Source of the DNA: Annona cherimola
Taxonomy: Eukaryota > Streptophyta > Magnoliopsida > Magnoliales > Annonaceae
DNA length: 64,000 nt
Direction: 5' to 3'
Assembly (NCBI GenBank): GCA_030490835.1
Contig: CM059973.1
Coordinates: forward strand, 54,254,008 to 54,318,007
Shown here: piece by piece, positions 22,259-34,345 of the stretch
Position numbering within the stretch: position 1 is the stretch's first letter
How the letters are laid out: the number at the start of each line of letters is the position of its first letter
Notes under the pieces: generated by a model
Database searches by the model: none
What the model saw: the letters and a program-made list of their open reading frames with translations, nothing else
Told to the model about the DNA's origin: nothing
Translations under genes and position numbers: made by a program

Positions 22259-22282
22259 AACCTTGTATCCTTTGTCACATAA

Positions 22283-22540
22283 TTAGCTAATACTCATTAG
22301 ATTGTGCTTGAGTTCTTCAACAAATAACACATCCTTCATACATGTATTTGAAATACTATAAATGTTTCTTTTACCTTTAATTTTACCTTTCTCGTTGTTT
22401 CCAAAGGCAACAGTTCCATCGTTGCAAGGCTTAAGTTTATAAAATAAACTTCTTTCTCCAGTCATATGCCTTGAGCAACTACTATCCATGAACCAAACAT
22501 TGCTTGCCTTTGCCTTGAAACATACCTGAAAAATGAGCAA
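22283..22540 (-). pseudogene. Copia protease region, element 2, with altered active site
   Basis: Same region as element 1 5831-6211: VWFMDSSCSRHMTG, GKIKGKRNIYS, LKHNLMSIS. The catalytic triad reads DSS (22478-22486) instead of DSG. The Gly-to-Ser change would be expected to impair or abolish protease activity, since that Gly is part of the conserved family signature. A stop follows LMSIS. Confidence 0.85.
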
Positions 22541-22547
22541 ATAAATC

Positions 22548-24383
22548 TTATCTATTTGGTACCCATTTTATGGGTCCATTTGGGTTAGTAAACTGATTTA
22601 ATCTTTGTTGTTCTATTCTTGAAAGCCCAAATCTTGTGTTTCTTGGAACCCACACTAATTTTGCACCATGGTCATACAGTTTCTTAAAGTTGCATTTATA
22701 AATTTTGTGACCCATCTTATTGCAAAAGTTGCAAGCCATTGGTAATCTAGGAGTAGGCCTCCAAATATGTAGTGGTTCAAAAGTTGGCCTTCTAGTCCAA
22801 ACAACTTGTTTCTCTTTGGGTTTGTAAATAGGTGCAACTTTAGCTTGATTTTTCCAAAGTTTTGGCACACTTGATTTGCTACTTTCTCCTAGCTCAAATG
22901 TGGAGTATCCAAGACCTCTTCTGTTGTTTTGAGAGGTCATGTTCAGAAACATTTTCACACTTTCTCCTGAATTAGAGAACTTAGTTAATGATTCATTTAA
23001 GTATTCATTTTTCTTTTTCAATTTTTCCACTTCTTTCAATAGCAGTTCATTTCTTCTTTCAGTTTTGTTGTTCTTTCTGCTAGTTTTTCATTTATAATAA
23101 TAATGGAATTACATTGTTGTCTCTTTAATGATAATTTATTTCCCAATTTTTTTATTTCCCCATATAATGAATCATAGACTTATTGGAGTTCTTCTAATTC
23201 AGCACATTTGAGGCATTCATTTGTAGAAGAGAAAATTGAAAAAGATTTTTGTTTGGAGGTTACCTCTTGACTACTTGTGCAGTTCGTTGAAGTAGCTTGT
23301 TCCTCTAAGATTTCCGTTGCTGCAAAACATACGTCGGAATTTGCCATGCAACAAATTCTTGTGCAATCCGCTTCACATTCTTCACTTGAAGAGCTACATG
23401 TTGTTGATTCCTCTTCATTTACGTACATGCATCTTCCTTTGATTCTTTGAAATTTTCTGTTGTCGCCTCGATCCTTTCTTCGTTCCTTTGCTTTAGTCTC
23501 CTCGGGTGTTGGCATTGGGCTTGCATATGCCCCGAACCACCACATCGGTAACATTTCGTTATTTCTTTCCTTTTAGAATTTCTTTCTTTAAAGTTTCTGA
23601 AATTTCTTCCCTTCCTTACAAATTTTCTGAATCGCTTTGTGAGTAAGGCGATTTCATCGTCATTTTGTGATGATGAGGTGGAGCATCCGAATCTTGTGCG
23701 GCTTTCAAGGCGATGGCTCTCTTGCTTTTGTGGTGATCTTCATTTCTTTTCTTGATTAGCTCATGTGACATTAGCGAGCTAATAAGATCTTCTAACTTCA
23801 ACGTGTTTAGGTCCTTTGCTTCTTCTATCACAGTAATCTTTGGAGTCCATGATACGGGTAGCGCCCTTAAAATTTTCATTACCTGCTCAGATTCAGAAAT
23901 TGTCTTTCCTAGAACTTTCATGGCGTTAGTAATTTTGAAAAATCTAGCAAACATTTTAGAAATATTTTCTGTTTCTAACATCCTAAAACTTTCCAATTCT
24001 CCAATCAAGATATTTCTCCTTGTCCCTTAGACTTGAGAAGTTCCTTCATAGATAGATGTTAGTGTATCCCATATCTCTTTGGCGGTCAAACAAGAGGATA
24101 CTCTATCATATTCAGAAGCGGTAAGAGTACAAAATAGTGAATTCATAGCTTTAGCGTTGCTCTTAACAGTTTTTACTTCCTCATTGGTACATTTGGAAGA
24201 TCTTTCATCAGTAGGCAAGGTTACACCATCTGGAATTGCAATCCAAGAGTACATATCTATAGCCATGATGAGTTGTTTCATACGTAGCTTCCAATAGCCG
24301 AAATTGTTCCCATCAAACAATGGTGGCCTAGTGAAAGATTGGCCTTCGGCAAATGCGGAAACGGAAGTAGATTGAGATGCCAT
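22548..24383 (-). pseudogene. gag: gag of copia element 2 (broken)
   Basis: Starts at 24383 (MASQSTSVSAFAEGQ) with RPPLFDGNNFGYWK, the usual copia gag opening, and runs to a TAA after EGTSQV (near 24027). The capsid core continues (24008-23616) to a frameshift near NEDHHKS...SDAPP. The first CCHC knuckle (CYRCGGSGHMQAQC) lies at about 23512-23553 and is followed at once by another frameshift. A coiled-coil stretch spans about 23170-22990. The second knuckle (CNFCNKMGHKIYKC) lies near 22700-22740. The part ends in PIKWVPNR at 22548. It helped show which element-1 bases are mutated. Confidence 0.88.
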
Positions 24384-24417
24384 ATCAAAAGATCTCTTTG
24401 ATAAAACTCAAAGACCT

Positions 24418-24429
24418 GCTCTGATACCA
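24418..24429 (-). other. Primer-binding site of element 2
   Basis: GCTCTGATACCA is the reverse of TGGTATCAGAGC. It lies two bases inside the 5' LTR and is identical to the element-1 site. Confidence 0.92.
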
Positions 24430-24431
24430 CT

Positions 24432-25983
24432 TATTGGTCCCGAGTTGATGGCAATTACCCAAGAGGGGAGGGGTGAATTGGGTATTTAAAATTTTTCAAC
24501 TTAAACAGAAACTTTACCCCAGTTTAGTTTAATCCTCTTTAATAAGAAAAACAGAAAGCAATAAGATAATGAAAGCGGAAATGAAAAACAATATACAAGA
24601 TTTATAGTGGTTCGGGCAACCTTCCCTACTCCACTCTTCCAAGCTCACACTCCTTGTGACTTGGGTTCCACTATGTATTCTGCGAATACAACTAGAGTCT
24701 CCGCTCTCTTCTAGATTCCAGCTCTAGGGGGCATACACAATTCACAGCACAAGTAGGTTACGAGTTCCACTCCAATCACACACTACTTTGCTTACAGTTG
24801 AACTTAGTTACCTAAACTAAATCAAATTCAATACAACAAGAAAGAATAAAAGAGAGTTTCTACACGTTACTGATGTGTAGAGGCAGATTTAGCGCAGAGA
24901 AGAACTTGTGAAGTAGACTTAATAATTCGGCAAGCGGCTCTTGGCAGTTTGAAAGCAACATTCTTCTTCTAAATGTTGGCTTAATCACTTAAAGCTCTTA
25001 GGAATGGGAGTTGTGCTCAATCAATGATATTTCAGCTCTCTTCCACGTTCATATTGAATGTCTTATATAAATGGCGAGGGAATCTAAATGTTTGGAAGTA
25101 GGTGGCGCGTATTTAATGCGCCAACGTTCGAGTTCGGGTGCGACTTCGCCCAAGTCGCAGATGGAGTCAACTTCGAGTGCGACTTCGGCTGTACTCAGGC
25201 TACTCAAGTTCTTCCTCAAGTCGACTTGGTCCTGGACTTGACCCAAGTCACAAGTGAAGTCGACTTCGGGTACGACTTCACTTCCTTAGCTTGCTTGATA
25301 AACTTGAAATCCTTGGAGATGGCTTTGGTCACTTAAATTTCTTCAAATTAATGTACTTTCCTTGATTTATGTCATTTGAAACTCAGTATATTCATCCTTG
25401 CTTGATGTCCTTTAGCTCCGTGACTTGTAAACTTTGAACCATTGAATCTTGGAGTACATGAAATGTGTGATCTTGATTTTTCATGATGAATACATGAAAC
25501 TTTGTTTGCTTTGGACTTGATTTGATCTTCATTTGGCCTAAGTCGAGTGCTTGAGTCGACTTGGCCTTCAAATTCACTCAAGTCTAGTATTGAGTCGACT
25601 TGTTCTGCAAGTTCCGCACTGAAGTCGAAGCTGGAGTCGACTTGGTCTGCGACTTCGACAGCTCTCGTCCTCAATTTCAACGCTAGATAAAAAATCATGG
25701 TTGAAGTCGATGCTGGAGTCGACTTCATTTGCGACTTCGGCAGCTTTGCTCCTCGATTTCAACGTTGGACCAAAAATGCCACTTGAAGTCGCTGCTGGAG
25801 TCGACTTGGCCTAAGTCGATGCCTGAGTCAATTTGGAAATCGACTTGACCTGTCATGCTTCATTTTCTTTATTTGTATATCCTTTAATCATATTTACAAA
25901 CATGTTAGTAATCAAAACTTACTCAAATTGATTTGTTAATCATCAAAACATAGACTTGGCTTATTTTCCACATGTTTCCAACA
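24432..25983 (-). repeat. 5' LTR of copia element 2
   Basis: 1552 bp, from TATTGGTCCCGAG (the usual TG is changed to TA) to GTTTCCAACA. It is about 130 bp shorter than its partner at 13858-15541, mostly through losses in the AGTCGAC arrays (near 25130-25140 and 25715-25800). A reversed TATA box lies near 25070. Confidence 0.93.
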
Positions 25984-26370
25984 TTTTCGGCGTAGGAAAA
26001 ATAGAAATAGGGCAGTAACGAAAAAATGGAATTAGGGTAGTAGTGAAAAAATGAAAATTAGGTAACTTGAGGAAGACTTAGATAGGGAAACTAACCCAGG
26101 AATTTACATGTATATATATAAAACTTTAATGAGTTAAGCGAGTTAAATGGGTTGAACGAATTAAACGGGTTGAATAGGTTATATGGGTTAAATGGGTTAC
26201 TAAACGGGTTGACGAGTTATAAAATCTCAACCCTAATTCATTTATTTAATTAAATGGTTAAACGGATTGGCGGATCATAACCCATTTATTCAAAAATTCC
26301 AACCCAAACCCATTTATAAATGGGTCGGACGAGCGGTTTGACAGGTTGACCATGACCATTAACACCTCTA

Positions 26371-26732
26371 TAGGAGATTATACCAGTAAGGCTGCAGAAG
26401 TGGGATCAATGCTATGCCTAAAGCTTTGCATTGTCCAGCTTTTTTGCCTAGCCGAATTAGAATCACTGATAAAAAACCAACCATAATTTCCATCGCCTAA
26501 ATGTCTATTATTTAGAAATGGGAGCTTAGAGTTTTTATTATGATTCAAAGAAGATCCCGAATGCCTCTTTTATAATAGAAGAGAGCAAAGAGTCCTAAAA
26601 AATTCTTACATGAAATATTCCTTTCCATTGACTATTGGGAGCATATCCTCCCTGATAGGATAGGCCTTATTATCCTAGATAAGCCTACATAGGTGTAAAC
26701 TCAAATATCTCTCACTCGTATTGATGGGTTGC
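26371..26732. other. Spacer, nothing recognised
   Basis: Between the hAT-like element and element 3. It holds GGGAGCATATCCTCCCTGAT, a small palindrome-like run, but no element end or reading frame could be assigned. Confidence 0.5.
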
Positions 26733-26737
26733 ATCAC

Positions 26738-27559
26738 TGTTGAGTTATAGTATTTTGATGATAGTATCTTGGGTTGTTAAGTTGTTACAGGTTGCTGAGA
26801 AAAATCCGATCGGTTGCGGATTTAGTGGAGAAAATCTCTCTTTGCGGTTTTGGTTTGTTAAGTTGTTATAGGTTTTTGAGAAAATTCTGATTGGTTGCTG
26901 ATTTGGTGGAGAATATCTCTCTTGGCGGTTTTGGTTTGTTAAGTTGTTACAGGTTGTTGAGAACAATCTGATTGGTTGCAGATTTGGTGGAGAAAATCTC
27001 TCTTGGTGATTGGATGTTAAAAGCTATAAATAAATAATGAATTTCAACTAAAAATTCAATTCAAAGAGAATAATTTCAAAAGTGTTGATCTATCTCAAGG
27101 AATTCTCTATGATCCTCTGTCCATCTGTCAGAAGCAACATATTGAAGATCGTGGTGACCATCCTACTAAGAGCTTCATCTCCATGCTTCTGTGTTGTTCG
27201 ACTGGTTGTAAGATTTATTTCATTTTTATTTATTTTACCTTGGATTAGAGGTTGTCTAATTCAAGAGGAAAGCTATCAATGTGATTTGTGGAAAGCTTCA
27301 TGTGCCACCTGGATTTATTTGTGTAATCCAGAAGACAATTGAGATCATACAACTATAACTTGAGGTTCTAAGTTGACTAATGGAAACCCCAGTCAAAGCG
27401 TTGGCTTGGAGAGTGGAGTAGGTGCATTAATCAAACCATTATAATTTGTGGTGTCTTCTTTGGATTATTTCAGTGGTATGTGAAATTTATTTTGTTCTTT
27501 CTTAGAATTCTCTTTGGGCTTTTATCCCTTTCTTTTATCAGTTTTGTCCGGGCCTAACA
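26738..27559 (+). repeat. 5' LTR of copia element 3
   Basis: 822 bp. It contains three tandem units of about 81 bp (26771-27015) built on GTTAAGTTGTTACAGGTT, GATTGGTTGC.GATTTGGTGG and AAAATCTCTCTTGGCGG. Compared with the 3' LTR it lacks about 300 bp just after the first 27 bases. Confidence 0.92.
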
Positions 27560-27561
27560 AT

Positions 27562-27573
27562 TGGTATCAAAGT
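27562..27573 (+). other. Primer-binding site of element 3
   Basis: TGGTATCAAAGT, three bases after the LTR end. It is the initiator tRNA-Met site with mutations (the usual form is TGGTATCAGAGC). Confidence 0.85.
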
Positions 27574-27600
27574 CGGTCTTTGAATTACTCCAAAGAGATC

Positions 27601-28880
27601 ATGACAATTGAGAAGAAAGTAAAGATTGGATATGGTGAAGGTCATTCCATAATCAAACCACGGCCAAAGAGGTTTCGGATACACTCATTGTAACACGTGA
27701 AGGTACTTCTCAAGTTAAGGAGTCCATGATAAATATGTTGATGCATGATTATGAACTTCTTATGATGAAATCTAATGAATCAATTACTGAGATATTTTGC
27801 AGATTCACCAACATAATCAATGCTTTAAAAGCACTTAGTAAGTCTATTGAGGCAAAGGAACAAGTAAAGAAAATATTGAGATCACTTTCTTCTTCTTAGA
27901 CTGCAAAGGTTATAACCATAGAGGAGGCCAATGATTTAACAAACATGTTTGTAGATCAATTAATAGGCTCCTTTATAACACATGAGATTATTATGAAGAA
28001 AAATGATAATAATGATCTAAAATGTAAGAAGGTAATTGGTCTATAAGTTTTCTCTGATCATTCTGATGATAATGCAGGTGATGAAGATGAAGATGAAGAT
28101 GAGGACATTGCTATGTTGACAAAAAAGATAATATGTTTCATCACTCAGAATCGAGGAAACAACAAAAGCCACAGGAATGTAGCCGCTAGAAGGATACAGT
28201 GACGACCTGAAAAGAAAAGAGAACAGAAGGACCAGAGAAAAGATTTTGAGAAAGGAGAGGGAGACAAAGTAAAGTGTTATAACTGTCAAGGTTTTGGACA
28301 TCTTAAGAATGTATACCCATCTCCTGTTAAAAAAATTTCAACAAAAGAAAAAATTAAAGTTATGGGGCATGGTGTGATAGTGATACTTCACTATCAGTAA
28401 CTTCAGGATTTAATGATGATCAAGAAAATCTTGCATCATATTTACAATTTATGGCAGATCAGGAAGATGAATCTGAACATTCTGAGGTAAGTTATACAGC
28501 TGATCAATTGAAACAAGAATATGTTGAACTAGTTTGAGAATTTACTACCTTGTCGGATAAATATGTAAAATTAAAAATTAATCTTAGATGTGAAAAAGAA
28601 AAAAATATGAATTTGCAAATGCAAATAAAATCCCTTATTGAGGAAAATGAAAATTTGAAAAATCAAATAAAAAATAAAAATGTAAATAATAGAAAGTCAA
28701 CTAAAATTTTTAGAAATCAAATTGGAATTTGCAATTTTTGTTGTAATTTTGGACATTTTTCATATATTTGACCAGTTAGAAAATTACAGAAGTTTGGAGC
28801 AAAACTAGTTTAGAAACCTAAAATACATAATAATGATACTAATCAGTTTGGACCCATGAAATGGGTACCAAAACAATAAA
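27601..28880 (+). pseudogene. gag: gag of copia element 3 (broken)
   Basis: The N-terminal capsid part is mostly deleted: after about 30 unmatched codons it joins near the TREGTSQVKE motif (27700). The core then reads ITEIFCRFTNIINALK, with TAG stops in what follows (near 27898 and later). The first knuckle (28275-28316) has CX2CX4H, but the last Cys is Tyr (TAC). A coiled coil rich in Lys, Glu and Asn runs 28550-28700. The second knuckle (28730-28771) ends in TGA where its last Cys should be. It thus has the same two-knuckle plan as elements 1 and 2, but both zinc sites are broken. Confidence 0.82.
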
Positions 28881-28904
28881 GGTTTTTTTTGTTTTGCAAG
28901 AATG

Positions 28905-29165
28905 CATGAAGTCAACTTGCCAAATAAGATAGTATATGGATAGTGGTTGTTCACGACATATGACCAGAAATAAAAATACATTCAAGTTTTTAGAAATGCA
29001 AAATAAAGGTAAGGTTACTTTTGGAGACAACAATAAAGGTTTCATCAGAGGTACGGGTACGGTAAGTTGCGGGGGTATTGAAATAAATTATGTGTTTTAT
29101 TTAGAATGACTTAAATATAATCTCTTAAGTATTAGTTAATTCTGTGATAAAGGCCTTAAAGTTGT
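28905..29165 (+). pseudogene. Copia protease region, element 3
   Basis: The DSG triad is at 28939-28947 in YMDSGCSRHMT, followed by KVTFGDNNKGFI and GTGTVS. A TAG stands just before the conserved Met, and further stops follow (near 29107). The catalytic triad itself is unchanged. Confidence 0.8.
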
Positions 29166-30330
29166 GTTTAAGTCTGATATGTGTATAATTCGTGATAATA
29201 TGGGTAATAATATTTGCTATGGAAAGAGGAATGAAAATGTGTATGTTCTAGATCTTAGTGTAGACCATATAAAATGCTTATCTACAGTAGATTATGAGAT
29301 TTTGATGTGGTATAAAAGATTAGGACTACATGCAAACTTTCACACATTAAAGAATCTGCAAAAGTTTAATCTTGTTAATGGTTTACCAAACTCAAAAATT
29401 AATTTAAATATACTTATGGTATTTATCAATTTGGTAAACAAAACCAGGTTTCTTTCAATTCAAAAGATATTGTGTCAACAACAGAACCTCTACAGTTACT
29501 ACATATGGATTTATTTGGACCTACACAAACTAAAAGTTTGCTGAAAAATATTATGCCTACATTATTGTCGATGATTTTTCAAGATATACATGAGTATTAT
29601 TCTTAGAAAGGAAGGATGAATGTTTTAATTTATTTCAAAAATTTTATCGCAAAATTCAAAATGAACGTAGATTGAAAATATTTGAAATTCTAAGTGATCA
29701 TGAAAGAGAATTTGACAATCAGCATCAGCATTTTGCAGAATTTTGTGACAATTTTAGAATAAATCATAACTTCTCAGTTCCTAGAACACCACAACAAATG
29801 GAGTTGTTGAGAGAAAGAATAGAACATTTATTGAAATGGCTAGAACAATATTGATTGATGCTTATTTGCCACATACTTATTGGGCCAAAGCATTAAACAA
29901 TGCATGTTTTATCATAAATCGTGTTTATATTCGTTCAATACTAAAGAAAACTCAATATGAATTGTGGAAAGGTTGAACGCCAAACATTGCATATTTTCAT
30001 ACTTTTGGTTGTAAATACTTTGTATTAAACAATGGAAAAGATGACCATGGTAAATTTGATTATAAAAGTGATGAAGACATTTTTCTTAGTTATTCTTCTT
30101 CCAGCAAAGCATATCGAGTCTATAATAAGCGAACTTGCACAGTTGAAGAGTTAATACATGTCACCTTTGATGAATCTAACACCAGGCCAAGAAAGGTTGA
30201 TTTTTCAAAAGAAGAAGAAAATATTCTTGATATACAGAAAGCATCGGGAGATAAAGAAATGGTAAGTGCAGGTGATGTTCTTGAAAATTTTCTAAATCTA
30301 CGATACATAAGAATCATCCACTTAATCAGG
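29166..30330 (+). pseudogene. Copia integrase, element 3 (frameshifted)
   Basis: The zinc module is damaged (WYKRLGLH where WHKRLGH is usual). The first catalytic Asp lies near 29508-29515 (HMDLFG). The second is in ILSDHEREFDN (near 29698). After SVPRTPQQ one A is lost, shifting out of the frame with the catalytic Glu. The C-terminal part, with the ELWKG and AFGC-like regions, is readable in pieces to about 30180, with frame changes. Confidence 0.8.
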
Positions 30331-30459
30331 TTATTGGCGATGTTTATGACAAAGTCAAAACTCGAAATTCACTTCAAAATGTCTTGGGTCATTATGCTTT
30401 TATTTCTCACATTGAACCTAAAAATTTGATGAAGCAATATCTGATGAAAATTGAATAAT

Positions 30460-31290
30460 TTTTATGCAAGAAGAACTAGATCAATTTAAAAGAAACAATG
30501 TGTAGACACTTGCACCTAAACCTGATATAATCCAGTTATTGGTACAAAATGAATTTTTAGACTCGACGAGTCTGGGATCATTGTTAGAAATAAAGCACGT
30601 CTAGTTGCATAAGGTTACTCTCAAGAAGAGGGTATTGATTTTGATGAAACTTTTGCACCTGTAGCTAGACTTGAAGCCATTAGAATGTTACTTACATTTG
30701 CATTATTTAGAAAGTTTAAACTTTTTCGAATTGATGTAAAAAGTGCATTCTTGAATGGTTTGATAAATGAAGAAGTTTATGTCAAAAAGTCACAAGGTTT
30801 TGAAGACCATGAACACCCTGATTATGTGTCCAAACTATCAAAAGCTCTCTATGGAGTAAGACAAGATCTAAGAGCTTCATATGATAGACTTACTGAGTTT
30901 TTGCTAGAGAAAAAATTCAAAAAAGGCAAGGTTGATACTACTTTATTTATCAAAAATATTCACAAAGACATTTTGATTGTCCAGATTTATGTGGATGATA
31001 TTATTTTTAGGTCCGCTAATGAGATGTATTGTAAGAATTTTGAAAAATTGATGCAAAGTGAGCTCAAAATGAGCATGATGGGTGAGCTTACTTTCTTTCT
31101 GAGACTTTAAGTAAAACAAACAAAAGAAGGTATTTTTATCTCTCAAACAAAATATGTCAAGAAAATGTTGAAAAAGTTCAAAATGGAAAATATAAAGCAT
31201 ATGTCAATCCCCATTAGTGGAAGCATAAAAATGGATAAGGATGAATTCGGTAAGCCAGTAGATGAAAAGTTATATAGGAGCATGATCGAT
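30460..31290 (+). pseudogene. Copia reverse transcriptase, element 3
   Basis: [36 protein letters not shown] and the box YVDD at 30988-30999 ([10 protein letters not shown]) identify the domain. Changes include LYGVRQDLRASY where [12 protein letters not shown] is usual, and a TAA after ELTFFLRL (near 31108). It is open from about 30685 to 31110. Confidence 0.88.
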
Positions 31291-31860
31291 TCACTTTTGT
31301 TTGTTTAATATTTGTATGTGTACAAATTTTCAGTCAAATCCAAATGAATCACACATGAGTGTTGTTAAACGTGTATTTAAATACCTTGTTGATTCACCCA
31401 CCTTGGGCATTTGGTATCCTAAAGAATCCACTTTTACCTTGATTGGATATTCAGATGCTGATTTTGCAGGTTATAAAGTGGATAGAAAAAGCACAAGTGG
31501 TACTTGTTAATTTCTGGGTGGTATGATTATATCGTGGTACTCTAGGAAACAAAGCTTAGTTGCATTATCAACTACAGAGGCTGAATATATTGCATATGCT
31601 AGTTGTTGTGCCCAAATTTTGTAAATGAAACAATAATCGTGTGATTATGGGCTATCATATACAAAAGTTCTAATCAGATGTGACAACACAAGTACAATAA
31701 ATTTGTCTAAAAATCTTATACAACATTCACACACTAAACATATTGAGGTAAGACATCATTTTTTAAGGGATCCTGTATCACGAAAAGAAATATCTATTGA
31801 ATTTATTCCCACAGAAGATCAACTGACAGATATTTTGACAAAACCACTTCCCTCTGAAAA
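31291..31860 (+). pseudogene. Copia RNase H, element 3, cut by copy B
   Basis: Contains IGYSDADFAGYKVDRKSTS and LSTTEAEYIAYASCC, then RCDNTSTINLSKN, TKHIEVRHHFLRD and DILTKPLPSE. A TAA follows SGTC (31508), another the region near 31621. Copy B then interrupts the frame at 31861; the reading resumes at 36631 with a short conserved tail and a natural-looking TGA near 36677. That position confirms the boundaries of the insertion. Confidence 0.88.
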
Positions 31861-32419
31861 TGTGGCGCCCCAAACCGAGACGTCACTTCCTTACCTCAAG
31901 ACCTTATAGATTGGTAAATGTGAATCAGGATTGTTGCCCTGATCACACGGCAGGATTTTAATTGGAACTCGTCCAAATTTTTTTCGTTCATCATCGTTCA
32001 TATCTTTACATCTCACATCATTCATCAAACAAGTGGTGATACACTTGTAATAAAATTTCAAATTCTATTTCGCTCATAGCATTCATCATGCTTTTCTACA
32101 ATAAAAGTCTCCTTGACTAAATCATAACATATATATCCATACATCCATACATTCAATCATTGAATCATATAGAACTTAAAATTCTAATTAAGTTCACATA
32201 CACATTAGCATACCTTAGCATATTCATGCTTTTCCATTCCTTATAGCCTACCTGGCCATCATCTCGTGCCTTACTTCATTGCTTAGATTTCCATCTCCTT
32301 GAGTTTCCCGGTACCTGTCTAAGGTTTGGGAAAACAAAACGTGAGTGACAACTCAGTAAGCAAGCATTTTATCTTTTAGGGAAAGACTTCCTTGAAAATC
32401 ATTTCCTAAAATATTTTTC

Positions 32420-32840
32420 TCATAAATCATTTTGGCTAAGGGACATTTTATGTCCCAAAACATTTTGACATAAACCATATTTGGCAATGGACATTCTCAT
32501 GTCCATGAAAAGACATTTTTCCACATAAATCATTTTGGCACTGGACGTTCATACGTCCTAAAATATTTTTCCACGTAAACCTTGTTGGAAATGGACGTTT
32601 ATACGTCCTAAAATATTTTTCACATAAACACTTTGGTAATGGACATTTTTATGTCCAAAATACATTTCACTTAAGCCTTTTTTGGCAATGGACATTCATA
32701 TGTCCACAAACACTTTTATCCCTTGAACTCTTTTAGAAACGAACATTTTTATGTCCACACATGTTTCAACATAAATCCCTTTAGGAAATGGACATTCTTA
32801 CGTCCAAAATATTTTCCAACATAAACCCCTTTTCATAATC
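32420..32840 (+). repeat. Minisatellite of about 57-60-bp units in copy B
   Basis: Seven or so diverged units read ACATAAACC..TTTGGNAATGGACATTNNTATGTCCAAAATATTTT. Each holds a short palindrome GGACnnnnnnnnGTCC, with both ATG and ACG versions of its core (GGACATT..ATGTCC, GGACGTT..ACGTCC). Confidence 0.8.
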
Positions 32841-33314
32841 CCCATCTTGGGACTTGTTTATAGCAAATAACTCATAAATCCTTTTCATGAAAACTTTTGC
32901 ATAGAAACCATTTCTTTTTATTCTTAATATTTACACATTTTGTGTAAAACACCCTGCTTTTAGGGTAGCTTATACATAATGGCTCATAAAAATCTAATTT
33001 ATGATAACTTTTTATATAAATGCTTTTATATCCCAATCTTTGGGCTTTTGAAAAGCAAAACTTATGCAAACGCATTTCTCTCCATCCAATAGTGACACTT
33101 AGCAAGTGATCATGCTACCTTTTGGAAGAGAATCCTTAACAACACGCTAGCCAGGCGGCTGTTCCTTTATCCTGCTCCCATATCAGGGAGGGCGCCGCTA
33201 GCACTCCTGTCATTCCTTAGTGACTTGGCCATATGTAGAGTGGGCCCCGGTCATCCTAACCGTGCTCTACAACCGGCCTGTTCCTTGTACTGGTGCACCA
33301 TATATTATGATGAT

Positions 33315-33490
33315 GGACCACAGTCCGTTTGGTTTAAAGTATTACAGATCGCATCCCGTATCCTTTAAAATCGGGATCACAAACCTCTGTCTGCATCCAT
33401 AACTTAAAAACATCACAAACTGAAGTCTGTGTCTTTTTAAAACAAATTATTTTTAAAAAAAGCACATCACAGACCGCAGTCCGTGTCAAC
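33315..33490 (+). repeat. Short diverged repeats in copy B
   Basis: About four units built on CACAGACCGCAGTCCGTGTC and variants such as CACAAACTGAAGTCTGTGTC, spaced by A/T-rich DNA. Units are irregular, 35-60 bp. Confidence 0.6.
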
Positions 33491-34224
33491 TTGTAAAGCG
33501 AGCGCACCCACTTTAAACAAGTTGTCATTTGAAATTTAATTTTAGGATGACCTTCCTTAAATTCTTTTAGAAACATTTTGAGTAAAATATTTTGACAAAT
33601 ATTTGAAATGTTTGAGAAACAATAGCTCTTAAAACCTTTTTAATAAAAGAATTTCAAAACTTTTAGATCCTCAAGAATAAATCATATATTTTTCCTAACA
33701 TTTTCTTGGTTTCCATTTTGGGGCCTTTTGCTCACAAAAGTTATGCAATTGTGCTAACCCCTTCTCAACCACCTTAAAATCAATTTCTTGTTCACATATC
33801 AATTTTGTCATTTTTACATAAAGGAGCCTTGCATGGTCTTTTGTATGCTATTTTAGCAACCCGAAACCAAATCATTTTAAGAAAATCAACATAGGAGGTT
33901 GGTCATCCTTAAATCCCCTTTAACACATCCGTATAAATATTTTTCAAGATATTTTCAACAAAGATTTCCTTATCTAAAGGAAATCAAAACTTTTTGAATA
34001 TCATTTCAAAACATATGAACTATGTCCAAATCATCATTTATTATTTAATTATCAAGACCTAGCAAAACAAATCTTTTTCATAATTCAAATCTCCTTTTTT
34101 TTCTTTTATAACATGATTATTTATCATTAAACATCATAAGAGAAATTCAAAACTTATTTACATTTGTTGCTTTATGAAAAAGGGCAAAATTCCTTTTTTC
34201 TTATAAAATACTTTTGAAACAACA

Positions 34225-34345
34225 TCATAAAGAACTTGCTTACTTAAAAGCAAATTCTCAAAACTATCGGCATCAAACATGAAATCCTTTGAAAATATTA
34301 TCATGGAGAACTTGCTTACTCATAAGCAAAATTCTCAATTTCATT
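34225..34345 (+). repeat. 77-bp direct repeat in copy B
   Basis: GAACTTGCTTACT.A.AAGCAAATTCTCAA occurs at about 34231 and about 34308. Confidence 0.7.

Larger units (their letters stand above)
13858..25983 (-). mobile_element. Ty1/copia retrotransposon 2 (Sirevirus-like), with a nested insertion
   Basis: Same family as element 1, in reverse. Both LTRs, primer site, gag, protease, integrase, reverse transcriptase, RNase H and polypurine tracts are present. The flanking duplications are CTTTC (13853-13857) and TTTTC (25984-25988), differing at one base. It lies inside the hAT-like element 13621-26370. Its integrase is split by a 3.6-kb insertion (18298-21886). Damage is lighter than in element 1: all three integrase catalytic residues and the full RNase H region survive, but stops and frameshifts remain. 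Confidence 0.93.
13621..26370. mobile_element. hAT-like non-autonomous element split by copia element 2
   Basis: Starts TAGGGGTGTTAACGG (13621) and ends TTAACACCTCTA (26370), an inverted pair. Without the nested copia element it is about 0.62 kb. Its interior repeats AACCCATTTA / AAATGGGTTA motifs on both sides of the copia insertion. Its right end, reversed, matches the left end of the element at 59208-60622 over about 200 bp by eye, so both belong to one family. The flanks AGATAATT and AGGAGATT agree only in part, so the 8-bp duplication is not clean. Confidence 0.75.

Noticed and set aside
32420..32840. CRISPR-like array
   Set aside because: Units are diverged tandem repeats with no distinct unique spacers, in plant DNA.
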